Origin: RUG11462 sp045539315
Lineage (GTDB): Bacteria; Bacillota; Clostridia; Oscillospirales; Acutalibacteraceae
Direction: 5' to 3'
DNA: 64,000 nucleotides
NCBI GenBank assembly: GCA_045539315.1
Contig: JAZQFC010000037.1
Coordinates: 124,001-188,000 of the forward strand
Shown: piece after piece, positions 41,878-49,676 of the stretch
Layout of the letters: every line of letters begins with the position of its first letter
How positions within the stretch are numbered: position 1 is the first letter of the stretch
Position numbers and translations under genes: made by a program
Notes under the pieces: model-generated
What the model was told of the DNA's origin: nothing
What the model saw: the letters and a program-made list of their open reading frames with translations, nothing else
Database searches by the model: none

Positions 41878-42548
41878 TTACCATCATTCTCACAACAGCC
41901 AAACACTTCATTAATTCTTTCGGCGCATATAAAACCGCTTGAAAGTCCTATTAGCACAAATGGTAAAATCAATATTACCGGCAGGCTATATGGAAATAGC
42001 GCTGCTATTAATAATGATAACGCAACTGTTACTACTAAAAACAAAATAGTTGATTTAAAATATTTAATCGCTAAAATAAATGAATTGATAATAAGCGATT
42101 TAAAATCTTGCTCAATTTTTGTGAAAAGCGGAAAAAACCAACAAATCATCAAACTTATAATAATCAAACAAATTGCGCTAACTATTGCAAACAAGAAAAA
42201 AATTATATTTTCTTTTGATAATTGTAAATAAAACCAACAAGAAAATGCAATAATAGAAGATGTAACAACAAACACAAGTCCATAAAGAGTGCTTTTTAAA
42301 AACTCTTTTTTGAAATTTTGAAAATATTCTCTTACAGGGTAAACGTTTTCATCTTCGGCATACTTACAAAGCACTTCTATGAGCGCTTTATAAGACGCGC
42401 CAATAGTAAAGAGTGGCAAACTTGTTACAACAAAAATAAAATTTAATAATACCAAGTCAAAAAAATGATGAAAAATAATTTGAAAATAACCTTTTATTCC
42501 TTTTTGCCTTTTATAAGGAACTGTTTTGTTGAAATTAAGTAGGTTCAA
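41874..42548 (-). CDS. YesL-type (DUF624) membrane protein
   Basis: A 224-residue integral membrane protein with about five helices, of the YesL/DUF624 family that is regularly found beside CUT1 sugar ABC transporters. Diagnostic are the N-terminal LNFNKTVPYKRQKGI region, LVLLNFIFVVTSLPLFTIGAS and FFPLFTKIE. It may assist the transporter, but no biochemical role is established. The TTG start has AAGGA 9 nt upstream. It diverges from the maltodextrin operon across a 266-bp region with two promoters and one operator. Confidence 0.82.
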   Translation of the reverse strand: MNLLNFNKTVPYKRQKGIKGYFQIIFHHFFDLVLLNFIFVVTSLPLFTIGASYKALIEVLCKYAEDENVYPVREYFQNFKKEFLKSTLYGLVFVVTSSIIAFSCWFYLQLSKENIIFFLFAIVSAICLIIISLMICWFFPLFTKIEQDFKSLIINSFILAIKYFKSTILFLVVTVALSLLIAALFPYSLPVILILPFVLIGLSSGFICAERINEVFGCCENDGN

Positions 42549-42583
42549 ATAAATCTGTCCTTTTTTATTGTTATTTTTTATTT

Positions 42584-42612
42584 ATAATATCATATAATTA
42601 AATAAAAAGCAA
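42584..42612 (-). promoter_or_regulatory. Promoter of the YesL-type gene
   Basis: TTGCTT, 17-bp spacer ending TGA, TATTAT on the minus strand, 36 bp upstream of the TTG start. Confidence 0.6.
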
Positions 42613-42712
42613 ATAATTCGAGATTACGATTTGATTTTGTTGAAACTGTCTAAAACCCATCTCAAAGATTTATGCACTATTAACGAATTTTCGATTTTTT
42701 CCAAATTTGGGG

Positions 42713-42741
42713 TTGTAATTTTGTGTTTTATGTGATATAGT
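42713..42741 (+). promoter_or_regulatory. Promoter of the maltodextrin operon
   Basis: TTGTAA, 17-bp spacer ending TGA, TATAGT. The expected start is near 42748, a few bases before the operator. Confidence 0.65.
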
Positions 42742-42752
42742 AAATTTGTGAT

Positions 42753-42768
42753 TTGGAAACGTTTCCAA
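42753..42768. promoter_or_regulatory. LacI-family operator of the maltodextrin operon
   Basis: A perfect 16-bp palindrome, TTGGAAAC/GTTTCCAA, with the central CG typical of LacI/GalR-family and CcpA sites. It covers the first transcribed bases, so bound repressor would block transcription. The LacI-type regulator encoded at 46.0 kb is the obvious ligand; CcpA is an alternative. Confidence 0.82.
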
Positions 42769-42814
42769 TTCTCTCAAAAAAACAAACAAAATTTTATTTT
42801 AGGAGGCTTATTTA

Positions 42815-44164
42815 ATGAAAACATTCAAAAAACTACTCGCACTTACCCTTGTGGCTTTATTAGCCCTCACTTGTCTTGCTTCTTGCGGCAAACCTGCTGA
42901 AGTGGAGGCAGCAAAAACTATCAGATACCTTAACTTCAAACCTGAAATCGCTGATGTTTACAAAGAAATTGCTGAAAAATACAAAGCTGAAACAGGCGTT
43001 GAAGTTATCGTAGAAACAGCAGCAAACAACACATATGAGCAAACATTGATGTCTAAAATGGCAAACGATGAAGCTCCTACCCTCTTCCAAATCAATGGTC
43101 CTCGTGGATACATGAACTGGAAAGACTATTGTGCAGATTTATCTGACACAGAACTTTACAAACATCTTACTGATAAATCTTTAGCAGTAACTGTTGACGG
43201 TAAAGCTTACGGTATTCCATACGTTGTTGAAGGTTATGGTATCATCTACAACCAAGCAATTATGGACAAATACTTCGCTCTTGATGGACGCGCTACAACA
43301 TACGCTTCTATGGACGAAATCAATACTTTTGCAAAACTTAAAGAAGTTGTTGAAGATATGCAAAAGAACAAAGACGCTTTAGGTATTGACGGTGTATTCG
43401 CTAATACATCATTAAAACCAGGTGAGGACTGGAGATGGCAAACTCACCTTGCTAACCTTCCTGTATATCAAGAGTTTAGCGCTAACGATGTTGATTTAAC
43501 ATCTGACGCAACAAAAACTTTGAAATTTGAATTTGCTGAAAACTTCAAAAACATTTTTGACCTTTACATTAATAACTCAACAGTAGAATCAACCAAACTC
43601 GGTACAAAAACTGTTAACGATTCAATGGCTGAATTTGCTCTTGAAAAATGTGCAATGGTTCAAAATGGTAACTGGGCTTGGAGCCAAGTTGCTGGTGTTA
43701 AAGGTAACAAAGTTAAAGCTGAAAACATTAAATATCTCCCTATCTACACAGGTGTAGAAGGCGAAGAAAATCAAGGCCTTTGCATTGGTACTGAAAACTT
43801 CTTCTGTATCAATTCACAAGCTTCTGAAGCTGAACAAAAAGCAGCTGCTGACTTTATTTACTGGTTATATTCAAGTGAAACAGGTAAAGACTATGTAACA
43901 AACAAACTTGGCTTTATCGCTCCATTTGATACATTCGAAGCTGATGAAACTCCTACAGATCCATTAGCACAAGAAGTTCTTAATTGGATGGGTAAAGACG
44001 GTATTGAAACTGTTCCTTGGAACTTTACACTTTTCCCATCACAAACATTCAAAGATAACTTTGGCGCATCACTCTTGCAATATGCACAAGGCACAAAAAC
44101 ATTTGATGATGTTAAACAACAAGTTATTGATGATTGGGCTTCTGAGAGCGCTGCTATTGAATAA
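42815..44164 (+). CDS. Sugar ABC transporter substrate-binding lipoprotein (maltodextrin type)
   Basis: A 449-residue extracellular solute-binding protein of cluster 1 (MalE-like), anchored by a lipid at C24 (lipobox LASC after a 20-residue hydrophobic signal). The mature part has IRYLNFKPEIADVYKEIAEKYKAETGVEV, FQINGPRGYMNW, GKAYGIPYVVEGYGIIYN and WLYSSETGKDYV, typical of carbohydrate-binding proteins. Maltodextrin specificity is inferred from malQ and glgP in the same gene set. It is first in the operon, after a strong AGGAGG. Codon use (GCT, CTT, AAA) suggests high expression. Confidence 0.9.
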   Translation: MKTFKKLLALTLVALLALTCLASCGKPAEVEAAKTIRYLNFKPEIADVYKEIAEKYKAETGVEVIVETAANNTYEQTLMSKMANDEAPTLFQINGPRGYMNWKDYCADLSDTELYKHLTDKSLAVTVDGKAYGIPYVVEGYGIIYNQAIMDKYFALDGRATTYASMDEINTFAKLKEVVEDMQKNKDALGIDGVFANTSLKPGEDWRWQTHLANLPVYQEFSANDVDLTSDATKTLKFEFAENFKNIFDLYINNSTVESTKLGTKTVNDSMAEFALEKCAMVQNGNWAWSQVAGVKGNKVKAENIKYLPIYTGVEGEENQGLCIGTENFFCINSQASEAEQKAAADFIYWLYSSETGKDYVTNKLGFIAPFDTFEADETPTDPLAQEVLNWMGKDGIETVPWNFTLFPSQTFKDNFGASLLQYAQGTKTFDDVKQQVIDDWASESAAIE

Positions 44165-44175
44165 TCTTTGAAAAT

Positions 44176-44212
44176 AAACCGCTCTGCAATATTTTAGCAG
44201 GGCGGTTTTTAT
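44176..44212 (+). terminator. Intercistronic hairpin after the binding-protein gene
   Basis: A 12-bp stem (AAACCGCTCTGC/GCAGGGCGGTTT, one G-U pair) with a 9-nt loop, then T3ATTAT. It probably acts as a leaky terminator or 3' stabiliser, so the binding protein is made in excess over the permeases, as in other mal operons. Confidence 0.7.
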
Positions 44213-44247
44213 TATAAACTTTTTTAAAATTTAAGGGAGATTTTACA

Positions 44248-45099
44248 ATGAGTAAAGATTTAAAAAAATATTTCCCTGTGTTTGTGTTACCAACACTTAT
44301 AGCATTTATAATCGCTTTTATCGCCCCATTTATTATGGGACTTGGTCTTTCTTTTACCAAGTTTAATACGGTTACTAATGCTACTTTTGTAGGATTTGAT
44401 AACTATATCAAAATCTTCACAGATGCCGATGGCGACTTTATGCATGCTTTTGTTTTCACTTCACTTTTTACAGCAGTTTCAATTGTTACTGTAAACGTGA
44501 TAGCATTTGCACTCGCTATGTTGTTAACACGCTCAATCAAGGGTACAAACTTTTTCCGTTCGGTATTTTTCTTGCCAAACTTAATCGGCGGTATTGTTTT
44601 GGGTTATATTTGGCAACTTCTTATAAATGGTGTTCTAGATATTTTAGTCAATTCAGATATAACAATGTCTTCAGATTATGGTTTTTGGGGACTTGTAATT
44701 TTAAATAACTGGCAGTTAATCGGTTATATGATGGTAATTTATATTGCCGGAATTCAAAACATTCCCGGCGACCTTACAGAAGCAAGTGCTATTGACGGGG
44801 CAACCCCTGCAAAAACACTTTTCAAAATTACCATTCCAATGGTTATGCCATCTATCACAATTTGTATGTTCTTAACACTTACAAATTCATTTAAAATGTT
44901 TGACCAAAACTTAGCGCTCACAGGTGGCGCGCCTGGTAAAGAAACTCAAATGCTCGCTTTGGATATTTATAAAACTTTCTATGGCAGAATAGGTTGGGCT
45001 GGCGTTGGTCAAGCAAAAGCGGTAATTTTCTTTATAATTGTTGCGCTTATCGCGTTTATTCAACTTCGTGCAACACGCTCAAAGGAGGTTGAACAATGA
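44248..45099 (+). CDS. Sugar ABC transporter permease (MalF-type)
   Basis: A 283-residue inner membrane permease with six helices. The EAA loop that contacts the ATPase is EASAIDGATPAKTLFKITIPMVMPS. It is a short MalF type without the extra N-terminal helices and large periplasmic loop of enterobacterial MalF, as usual in Firmicutes. It overlaps the next permease gene by 4 bp (ATGA). Confidence 0.92.
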   Translation: MSKDLKKYFPVFVLPTLIAFIIAFIAPFIMGLGLSFTKFNTVTNATFVGFDNYIKIFTDADGDFMHAFVFTSLFTAVSIVTVNVIAFALAMLLTRSIKGTNFFRSVFFLPNLIGGIVLGYIWQLLINGVLDILVNSDITMSSDYGFWGLVILNNWQLIGYMMVIYIAGIQNIPGDLTEASAIDGATPAKTLFKITIPMVMPSITICMFLTLTNSFKMFDQNLALTGGAPGKETQMLALDIYKTFYGRIGWAGVGQAKAVIFFIIVALIAFIQLRATRSKEVEQ

Positions 45100-45938
45100 T
45101 TGCTTCTCAAAAAAAGAGTACTAATGTTATTATCACAATAATACTTTCAGTTTTGGCAGTATTATTTATGGTACCAATGGTTTTGGTATTAATAAACTCT
45201 TTTAAATCAAAACTTTTTATTTCTTCTGAACCATTTTCATTGCCAAGTGCTGAAACTTTTGTTGGCATTGAAAACTATATAAATGGTCTTACTTCTTCAG
45301 GCTTTTTAGCCGCTTTTGGCAGGTCGGTATTTATTACAGTAGCATCTGTTGCTTTAATTGTGCTTTGTACTGCTATGACTTCCTGGTACTTAATCAGGGT
45401 TAAAAACCATTTAACAAAAGGTCTTTACTATGCTTTTGTTTTTAGTATGATAGTACCTTTCCAAATGGTAATGTTTACAATGACATACATTGTTGGTTTG
45501 TTAAATCTTGACAATGTTTTAGGTATTGTATTTGTTTATTTAGGCTTTGGCGCAGGGCTTTCTGTGTTTATGCTTTCAGGCTTTGTAAAAAGCATTCCTT
45601 TAGAAATCGAAGAAGCCGCAACTATTGATGGTTGCAACCCAATTCAATGCTTTTTCAAAGTTGTATTTCCAATTTTAAAACCAACCGCAATCACTGTTGC
45701 AATTCTAAATGCAATGTGGATTTGGAATGACTATTTGTTACCATACTTGGTTCTTGGTACAGATGATAAAACTGTTCCTGTTGCTATTCAAATTGCAATG
45801 CAAGGTGCTTACGGTGACACAGATATGGGTGGATTTATGGCAATGCTCGTTCTTGCAATAATTCCAATTATCATATTCTATCTCGCTTGTCAAAAACACA
45901 TTATCAAAGGTGTTATTGCAGGCGCAGTTAAAGGATAA
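45096..45938 (+). CDS. Sugar ABC transporter permease (MalG-type)
   Basis: A 280-residue permease with six helices, partner of the preceding one. The EAA loop is EEAATIDGCNPIQCFFKVVFPILKPT. The C-terminus ends KHIIKGVIAGAVKG, the usual MalG-type tail that inserts at the ATPase dimer. The ATG overlaps the stop of the MalF-type gene and has AGGAGG upstream. Confidence 0.93.
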   Translation: MIASQKKSTNVIITIILSVLAVLFMVPMVLVLINSFKSKLFISSEPFSLPSAETFVGIENYINGLTSSGFLAAFGRSVFITVASVALIVLCTAMTSWYLIRVKNHLTKGLYYAFVFSMIVPFQMVMFTMTYIVGLLNLDNVLGIVFVYLGFGAGLSVFMLSGFVKSIPLEIEEAATIDGCNPIQCFFKVVFPILKPTAITVAILNAMWIWNDYLLPYLVLGTDDKTVPVAIQIAMQGAYGDTDMGGFMAMLVLAIIPIIIFYLACQKHIIKGVIAGAVKG

Positions 45939-46020
45939 TTTTTGTCGTAAACTCTTGTATTTTTGGTGATTTTGCTGTATCATATACAATTATATGCTTT
46001 TTTTCAAAAGGATTGATTAT

Positions 46021-47025
46021 ATGACTATTAAAGATATTGCAAAAATCTCCGGTTATGCTATTGGTACAGTTTCGAGAGCGCTAAATAATCACCCTAATGT
46101 ATCGCCTGTGGCGAGAGAAAAAATTTTAGCGGTGGCTGAACAATATAACTTTGTAAGAAATACAAATGCGCAACTTCTTAAACAGCAAGGTAGATATATT
46201 GCTATTTTGGTTAAAGGCGTTTCAAATGTATTGCTTAATTCTATTCTCGAGATTATTCAAGAGCATATTGGTGAAACTATTTATACCTCATCTGTTTTTG
46301 TTTTAGATGAGTATGACAACGAAGCAAAAACTGCTTTGAAAATTTATTATGAAAAAAGACCTGCCGGAATAATATTTTTAGGCGGTAACCCTCAAAGATA
46401 TGAATCTGATTTTAATAAGATAAAAGTTCCTTGTGTTTTGATTACTAATCAGGCAGAAAACGTTGAAAACAAAAATCTTTCAAGCGTTGGTACTGATGAT
46501 GTTTTTGCCGCAGAGCAAATAACACAACATCTTATTGAAAATGGGCATACAAAAATCGGTGTTGTCGGTGGCGATATAACTAACTCTGAAATTACCGAGC
46601 GTAGATATAGAGGATTTTTAACCGCAATGCAAAAGAATGGTATTGAATTTGATTTTGATAAACAGTATCAAACAACAAAATACTCTTTGCAAGGTGGAAG
46701 CGAAGGTGTTCAAAACCTCGTTGAAAAATTCAAAGATATTACTGCTTGTTTTTGTATGAGTGATGTTCAGGCAATCGGCGCTATGAGAAAATTATCTGAT
46801 ATGGGAATTGATGTTCCAAAAGATATTTCTATAACCGGTTTTGATGGGTTGGAGTTTACTCAATTTATTATTCCTAGGCTTACTACTGTAAAGCAATCTG
46901 AAAAAAACTTGGCTAAAAAAGGTTTGAAAGCGTTGCTTAAAAATATTGAAGAAGATGAAGAACCTGAACATATTTTAATACCTTTTGAATTTATAAAGGG
47001 AGAAAGTGTATTAAAGATAAATTAA
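46021..47025 (+). CDS. LacI-family transcriptional regulator
   Basis: A 334-residue LacI/GalR repressor. The N-terminal HTH and hinge read TIKDIAKISGYAIGTVSRALNN and VSPVAREKILAVAEQYNF. A periplasmic-binding-protein-like sensor domain follows (GIIFLGGNPQ, VGTDDVFAAEQI, GVVGGDITNSEITERRYRGF, DISITGFDGLEF). The ATG at 46021 has AAAAGGA 8 nt upstream. Its location inside the maltodextrin gene set and the palindrome upstream of the first gene imply that it controls this locus in response to a maltose-related sugar. Confidence 0.93.
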   Translation: MTIKDIAKISGYAIGTVSRALNNHPNVSPVAREKILAVAEQYNFVRNTNAQLLKQQGRYIAILVKGVSNVLLNSILEIIQEHIGETIYTSSVFVLDEYDNEAKTALKIYYEKRPAGIIFLGGNPQRYESDFNKIKVPCVLITNQAENVENKNLSSVGTDDVFAAEQITQHLIENGHTKIGVVGGDITNSEITERRYRGFLTAMQKNGIEFDFDKQYQTTKYSLQGGSEGVQNLVEKFKDITACFCMSDVQAIGAMRKLSDMGIDVPKDISITGFDGLEFTQFIIPRLTTVKQSEKNLAKKGLKALLKNIEEDEEPEHILIPFEFIKGESVLKIN

Positions 47026-47054
47026 CTTCATTTTCTCGAAAGGAATGAATTTTA

Positions 47055-48167
47055 ATGGCATCAATTACACTAAAAAATATTAAAAAGACCTATGATGATG
47101 GCGTTACTGTTATTGAAGGTCTTAACCTTGAAATTAAAGATAAAGAATTTATAATTTTAGTTGGTCCTTCTGGTTGTGGTAAATCAACTACACTTCGCAT
47201 GATCGCCGGACTTGAAGACATAACTGATGGTGAAATGTATATTGGCGACAGACTTGTTAACAAAGTTGCCCCTAAAGATAGAGATATTGCAATGGTTTTC
47301 CAATCATATGCGCTTTATCCACATATGACAGTTTATAAAAATATGGCTTTCGCTTTGGAACTTAGAAAAGTTGATAAAAAAGAAATCGACCGAAAAGTAC
47401 GCGAAGCCGCAAAAATTCTTGATATTGAACAATATCTTAATCGTAAACCAAAAGCACTTTCTGGTGGTCAACGTCAACGTGTAGCGCTTGGTCGTGCTAT
47501 GGTTCGTGACCCTGCAGTATTCTTGCTTGACGAACCTCTCTCAAACCTTGACGCAAAATTAAGAACAGAGATGAGAAGCCAAATTACCAGACTTCATAAC
47601 GATTTACAGACAACTTTTGTTTATGTAACTCACGACCAAACTGAAGCGATGACAATGGCTGATAGAATTGTTGTTATGAAAGACGGTTTTATTCAACAAG
47701 TTGATACACCTGAATTTCTTTATGAACATCCTTGTAATATGTTTGTTGCAGGATTTATCGGCACACCACAAATGAACTTTATTGATGCAACTATCAATGA
47801 AAAAGGTGGCAAAATCTATGCCGAGTTTGATAAGTATTCTGTTTTATTGCCTGAAAGAATGCAAGAGTGCGATGCTTTGAAAAAATACATTGGCAAAACT
47901 GTTGTTTTCGGTATCAGACCTGAAGACTTGCACGCAGAAGCAAAATATGCTTTGAAAGATGACAGCAATAAAATTGATTTACATGTAGAAATCGCTGAAA
48001 TGATGGGCTCTGAAATTTATGTTTATAGCAGTATTTTAGATAAAAAGATTATTGCAAAAGTGCCATCAAGCGAAAAAATCAAGAGCAACACTGATGTTTC
48101 ATTGTATCTTGACGCAGATTCTGCTCATATTTTTGACAAAGAAACAGAAAGATTAATTTGTGACTAA
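47055..48167 (+). CDS. Sugar ABC transporter ATP-binding protein (MsmX/UgpC type)
   Basis: A 370-residue ATPase that drives the maltodextrin importer. Walker A is GPSGCGKST (residues 37-45), the Q-loop is MVFQSYALYPHMTVYKNM, the signature is LSGGQRQRVALGRA, Walker B is VFLLDEPLSNLD and the switch His is in VTHDQTEAMTMAD. A C-terminal TOBE/OB region follows. MsmX-type ATPases often serve several sugar importers. It is 29 bp after the regulator gene. Confidence 0.94.
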   Translation: MASITLKNIKKTYDDGVTVIEGLNLEIKDKEFIILVGPSGCGKSTTLRMIAGLEDITDGEMYIGDRLVNKVAPKDRDIAMVFQSYALYPHMTVYKNMAFALELRKVDKKEIDRKVREAAKILDIEQYLNRKPKALSGGQRQRVALGRAMVRDPAVFLLDEPLSNLDAKLRTEMRSQITRLHNDLQTTFVYVTHDQTEAMTMADRIVVMKDGFIQQVDTPEFLYEHPCNMFVAGFIGTPQMNFIDATINEKGGKIYAEFDKYSVLLPERMQECDALKKYIGKTVVFGIRPEDLHAEAKYALKDDSNKIDLHVEIAEMMGSEIYVYSSILDKKIIAKVPSSEKIKSNTDVSLYLDADSAHIFDKETERLICD

Positions 48168-48192
48168 TTTCACATAAAAAGGAGGAATTATT

Positions 48193-49674
48193 ATGAGAGC
48201 AAGTGGAGTTTTAATGCACATTTCATCACTACCGGGAGATTTTGGTATCGGAACATTTGGTGAAAATGCTTTTAAGTTTGTTGACCTTTTAGAACAAAGC
48301 GGTCAAACTTACTGGCAAATACTCCCTTTATGCCCTACCTCCTATGGTGATTCGCCATATCAAAGTTTTTCAACCTTTGCCGGCAACCCTTATTTTATTG
48401 ATTTTGACATTCTTAAAGAAAAAGGTTATTTAACCGCGAGTGACTTTGAGGATATTTCTTGGGGTGACGATAAAACAAGCGTTGATTATGGTTTGATTTA
48501 TGAAAAGCGAAAAATCGTTTTCAAGAAGTTGCAAAAAAACTTTTTCAAAGCACTTCCTGAAGATTACAACAAATTCTGTGATAAAAATTCTTTTTGGTTA
48601 GATGATTTTTCGCTTTTTATGGCGATAAAAGATGAGTTTTCGGGCAAATCTTTTACTCTTTGGGATGATGATATTCGTACCCGCGAAAAAAGCGCCTTAA
48701 AACGATACAGGGAAAAATGCGCTGACACTATTAACTATTATAAAATGCTTCAATACCTATTTTTTGAGCAATGGAATTGTTTGAAATCTTATGCAAATAA
48801 TAAAGGTATCAAGATAATTGGCGACTTGCCTATTTATGTTGCAGCGGATAGCGCAGATGTTTGGTCAAATCCTGAACAATTTATGTTAGATGAAAAACTT
48901 TATCCTATTGAAGTTGCAGGTTGTCCGCCTGATGCTTTTTCTAAAGATGGTCAGTTATGGGGTAACCCTTTGTACAACTGGGAATTTATGAAGCAAGACG
49001 GTTATTCTTGGTGGATAAGACGTCTAAAAGAATGCTTAAAACTTTATGATGTTATAAGAATAGACCACTTTAGAGGTTTTGACTCATATTATTGCATCAA
49101 AGCAGGTAGCAAAACCGCTAAAAACGGTATTTGGCGTGAAGGTCCTAAAATGGACTTGTTTAAAGCATTTAAAAAGGAATTAGGTAATTTGCCTATTATC
49201 GCAGAAGATTTAGGCTTTTTAACACCAAGTGTTAGAAAACTTCTCAAACAAAGCAAATTCCCTGGTATGAAAGTTTTGCAATTTGCTTTTGACTCACGCG
49301 AAGAAAGTGATTATTTGCCACATAACTACATTCAAAATTGTGTTGTATATACCGGCACTCACGATAATGATACCATTCTTGGTTGGCAAAAAACATCTAA
49401 AAGAAAAGATGTTAAATTTGCAAAAGAATACCTTAATGCAAAAAGAAATATTCATTGGGCCATGATTTCAAGTGCGTTATCAAGCGTTGCTGATACTGCC
49501 GTTATCACTATGCAGGACATTTTAGGGCTTGGTAGCGAGGCTAGAATGAACATCCCTTCTACTGTGGGCGAAAACTGGAAATGGCGAATGAATATTGACG
49601 ATTTAAAATCAGAAAATTTTGAAAAATTACATTACTATACAAAACTTTACTCAAGGGCAAGAAAGGATTTTTGA
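48193..49674 (+). CDS. malQ: 4-alpha-glucanotransferase (amylomaltase, GH77)
   Basis: A 493-residue GH77 enzyme that transfers glucan segments between maltodextrins and releases glucose. Family motifs are RASGVLMHISSLPGDFGIG, QILPLCPTSYGDSPYQS, IIGDLPIYVAADSADVW, IRIDHFRGFDSYY (nucleophile Asp), IIAEDLG (acid/base Glu) and YTGTHDNDT. The length is normal. A perfect GGAGG precedes the ATG. Its TGA lies 2 bp before the glgP ATG, so the two are translationally linked. Confidence 0.96.
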   Translation: MRASGVLMHISSLPGDFGIGTFGENAFKFVDLLEQSGQTYWQILPLCPTSYGDSPYQSFSTFAGNPYFIDFDILKEKGYLTASDFEDISWGDDKTSVDYGLIYEKRKIVFKKLQKNFFKALPEDYNKFCDKNSFWLDDFSLFMAIKDEFSGKSFTLWDDDIRTREKSALKRYREKCADTINYYKMLQYLFFEQWNCLKSYANNKGIKIIGDLPIYVAADSADVWSNPEQFMLDEKLYPIEVAGCPPDAFSKDGQLWGNPLYNWEFMKQDGYSWWIRRLKECLKLYDVIRIDHFRGFDSYYCIKAGSKTAKNGIWREGPKMDLFKAFKKELGNLPIIAEDLGFLTPSVRKLLKQSKFPGMKVLQFAFDSREESDYLPHNYIQNCVVYTGTHDNDTILGWQKTSKRKDVKFAKEYLNAKRNIHWAMISSALSSVADTAVITMQDILGLGSEARMNIPSTVGENWKWRMNIDDLKSENFEKLHYYTKLYSRARKDF

Positions 49675-49676
49675 TA

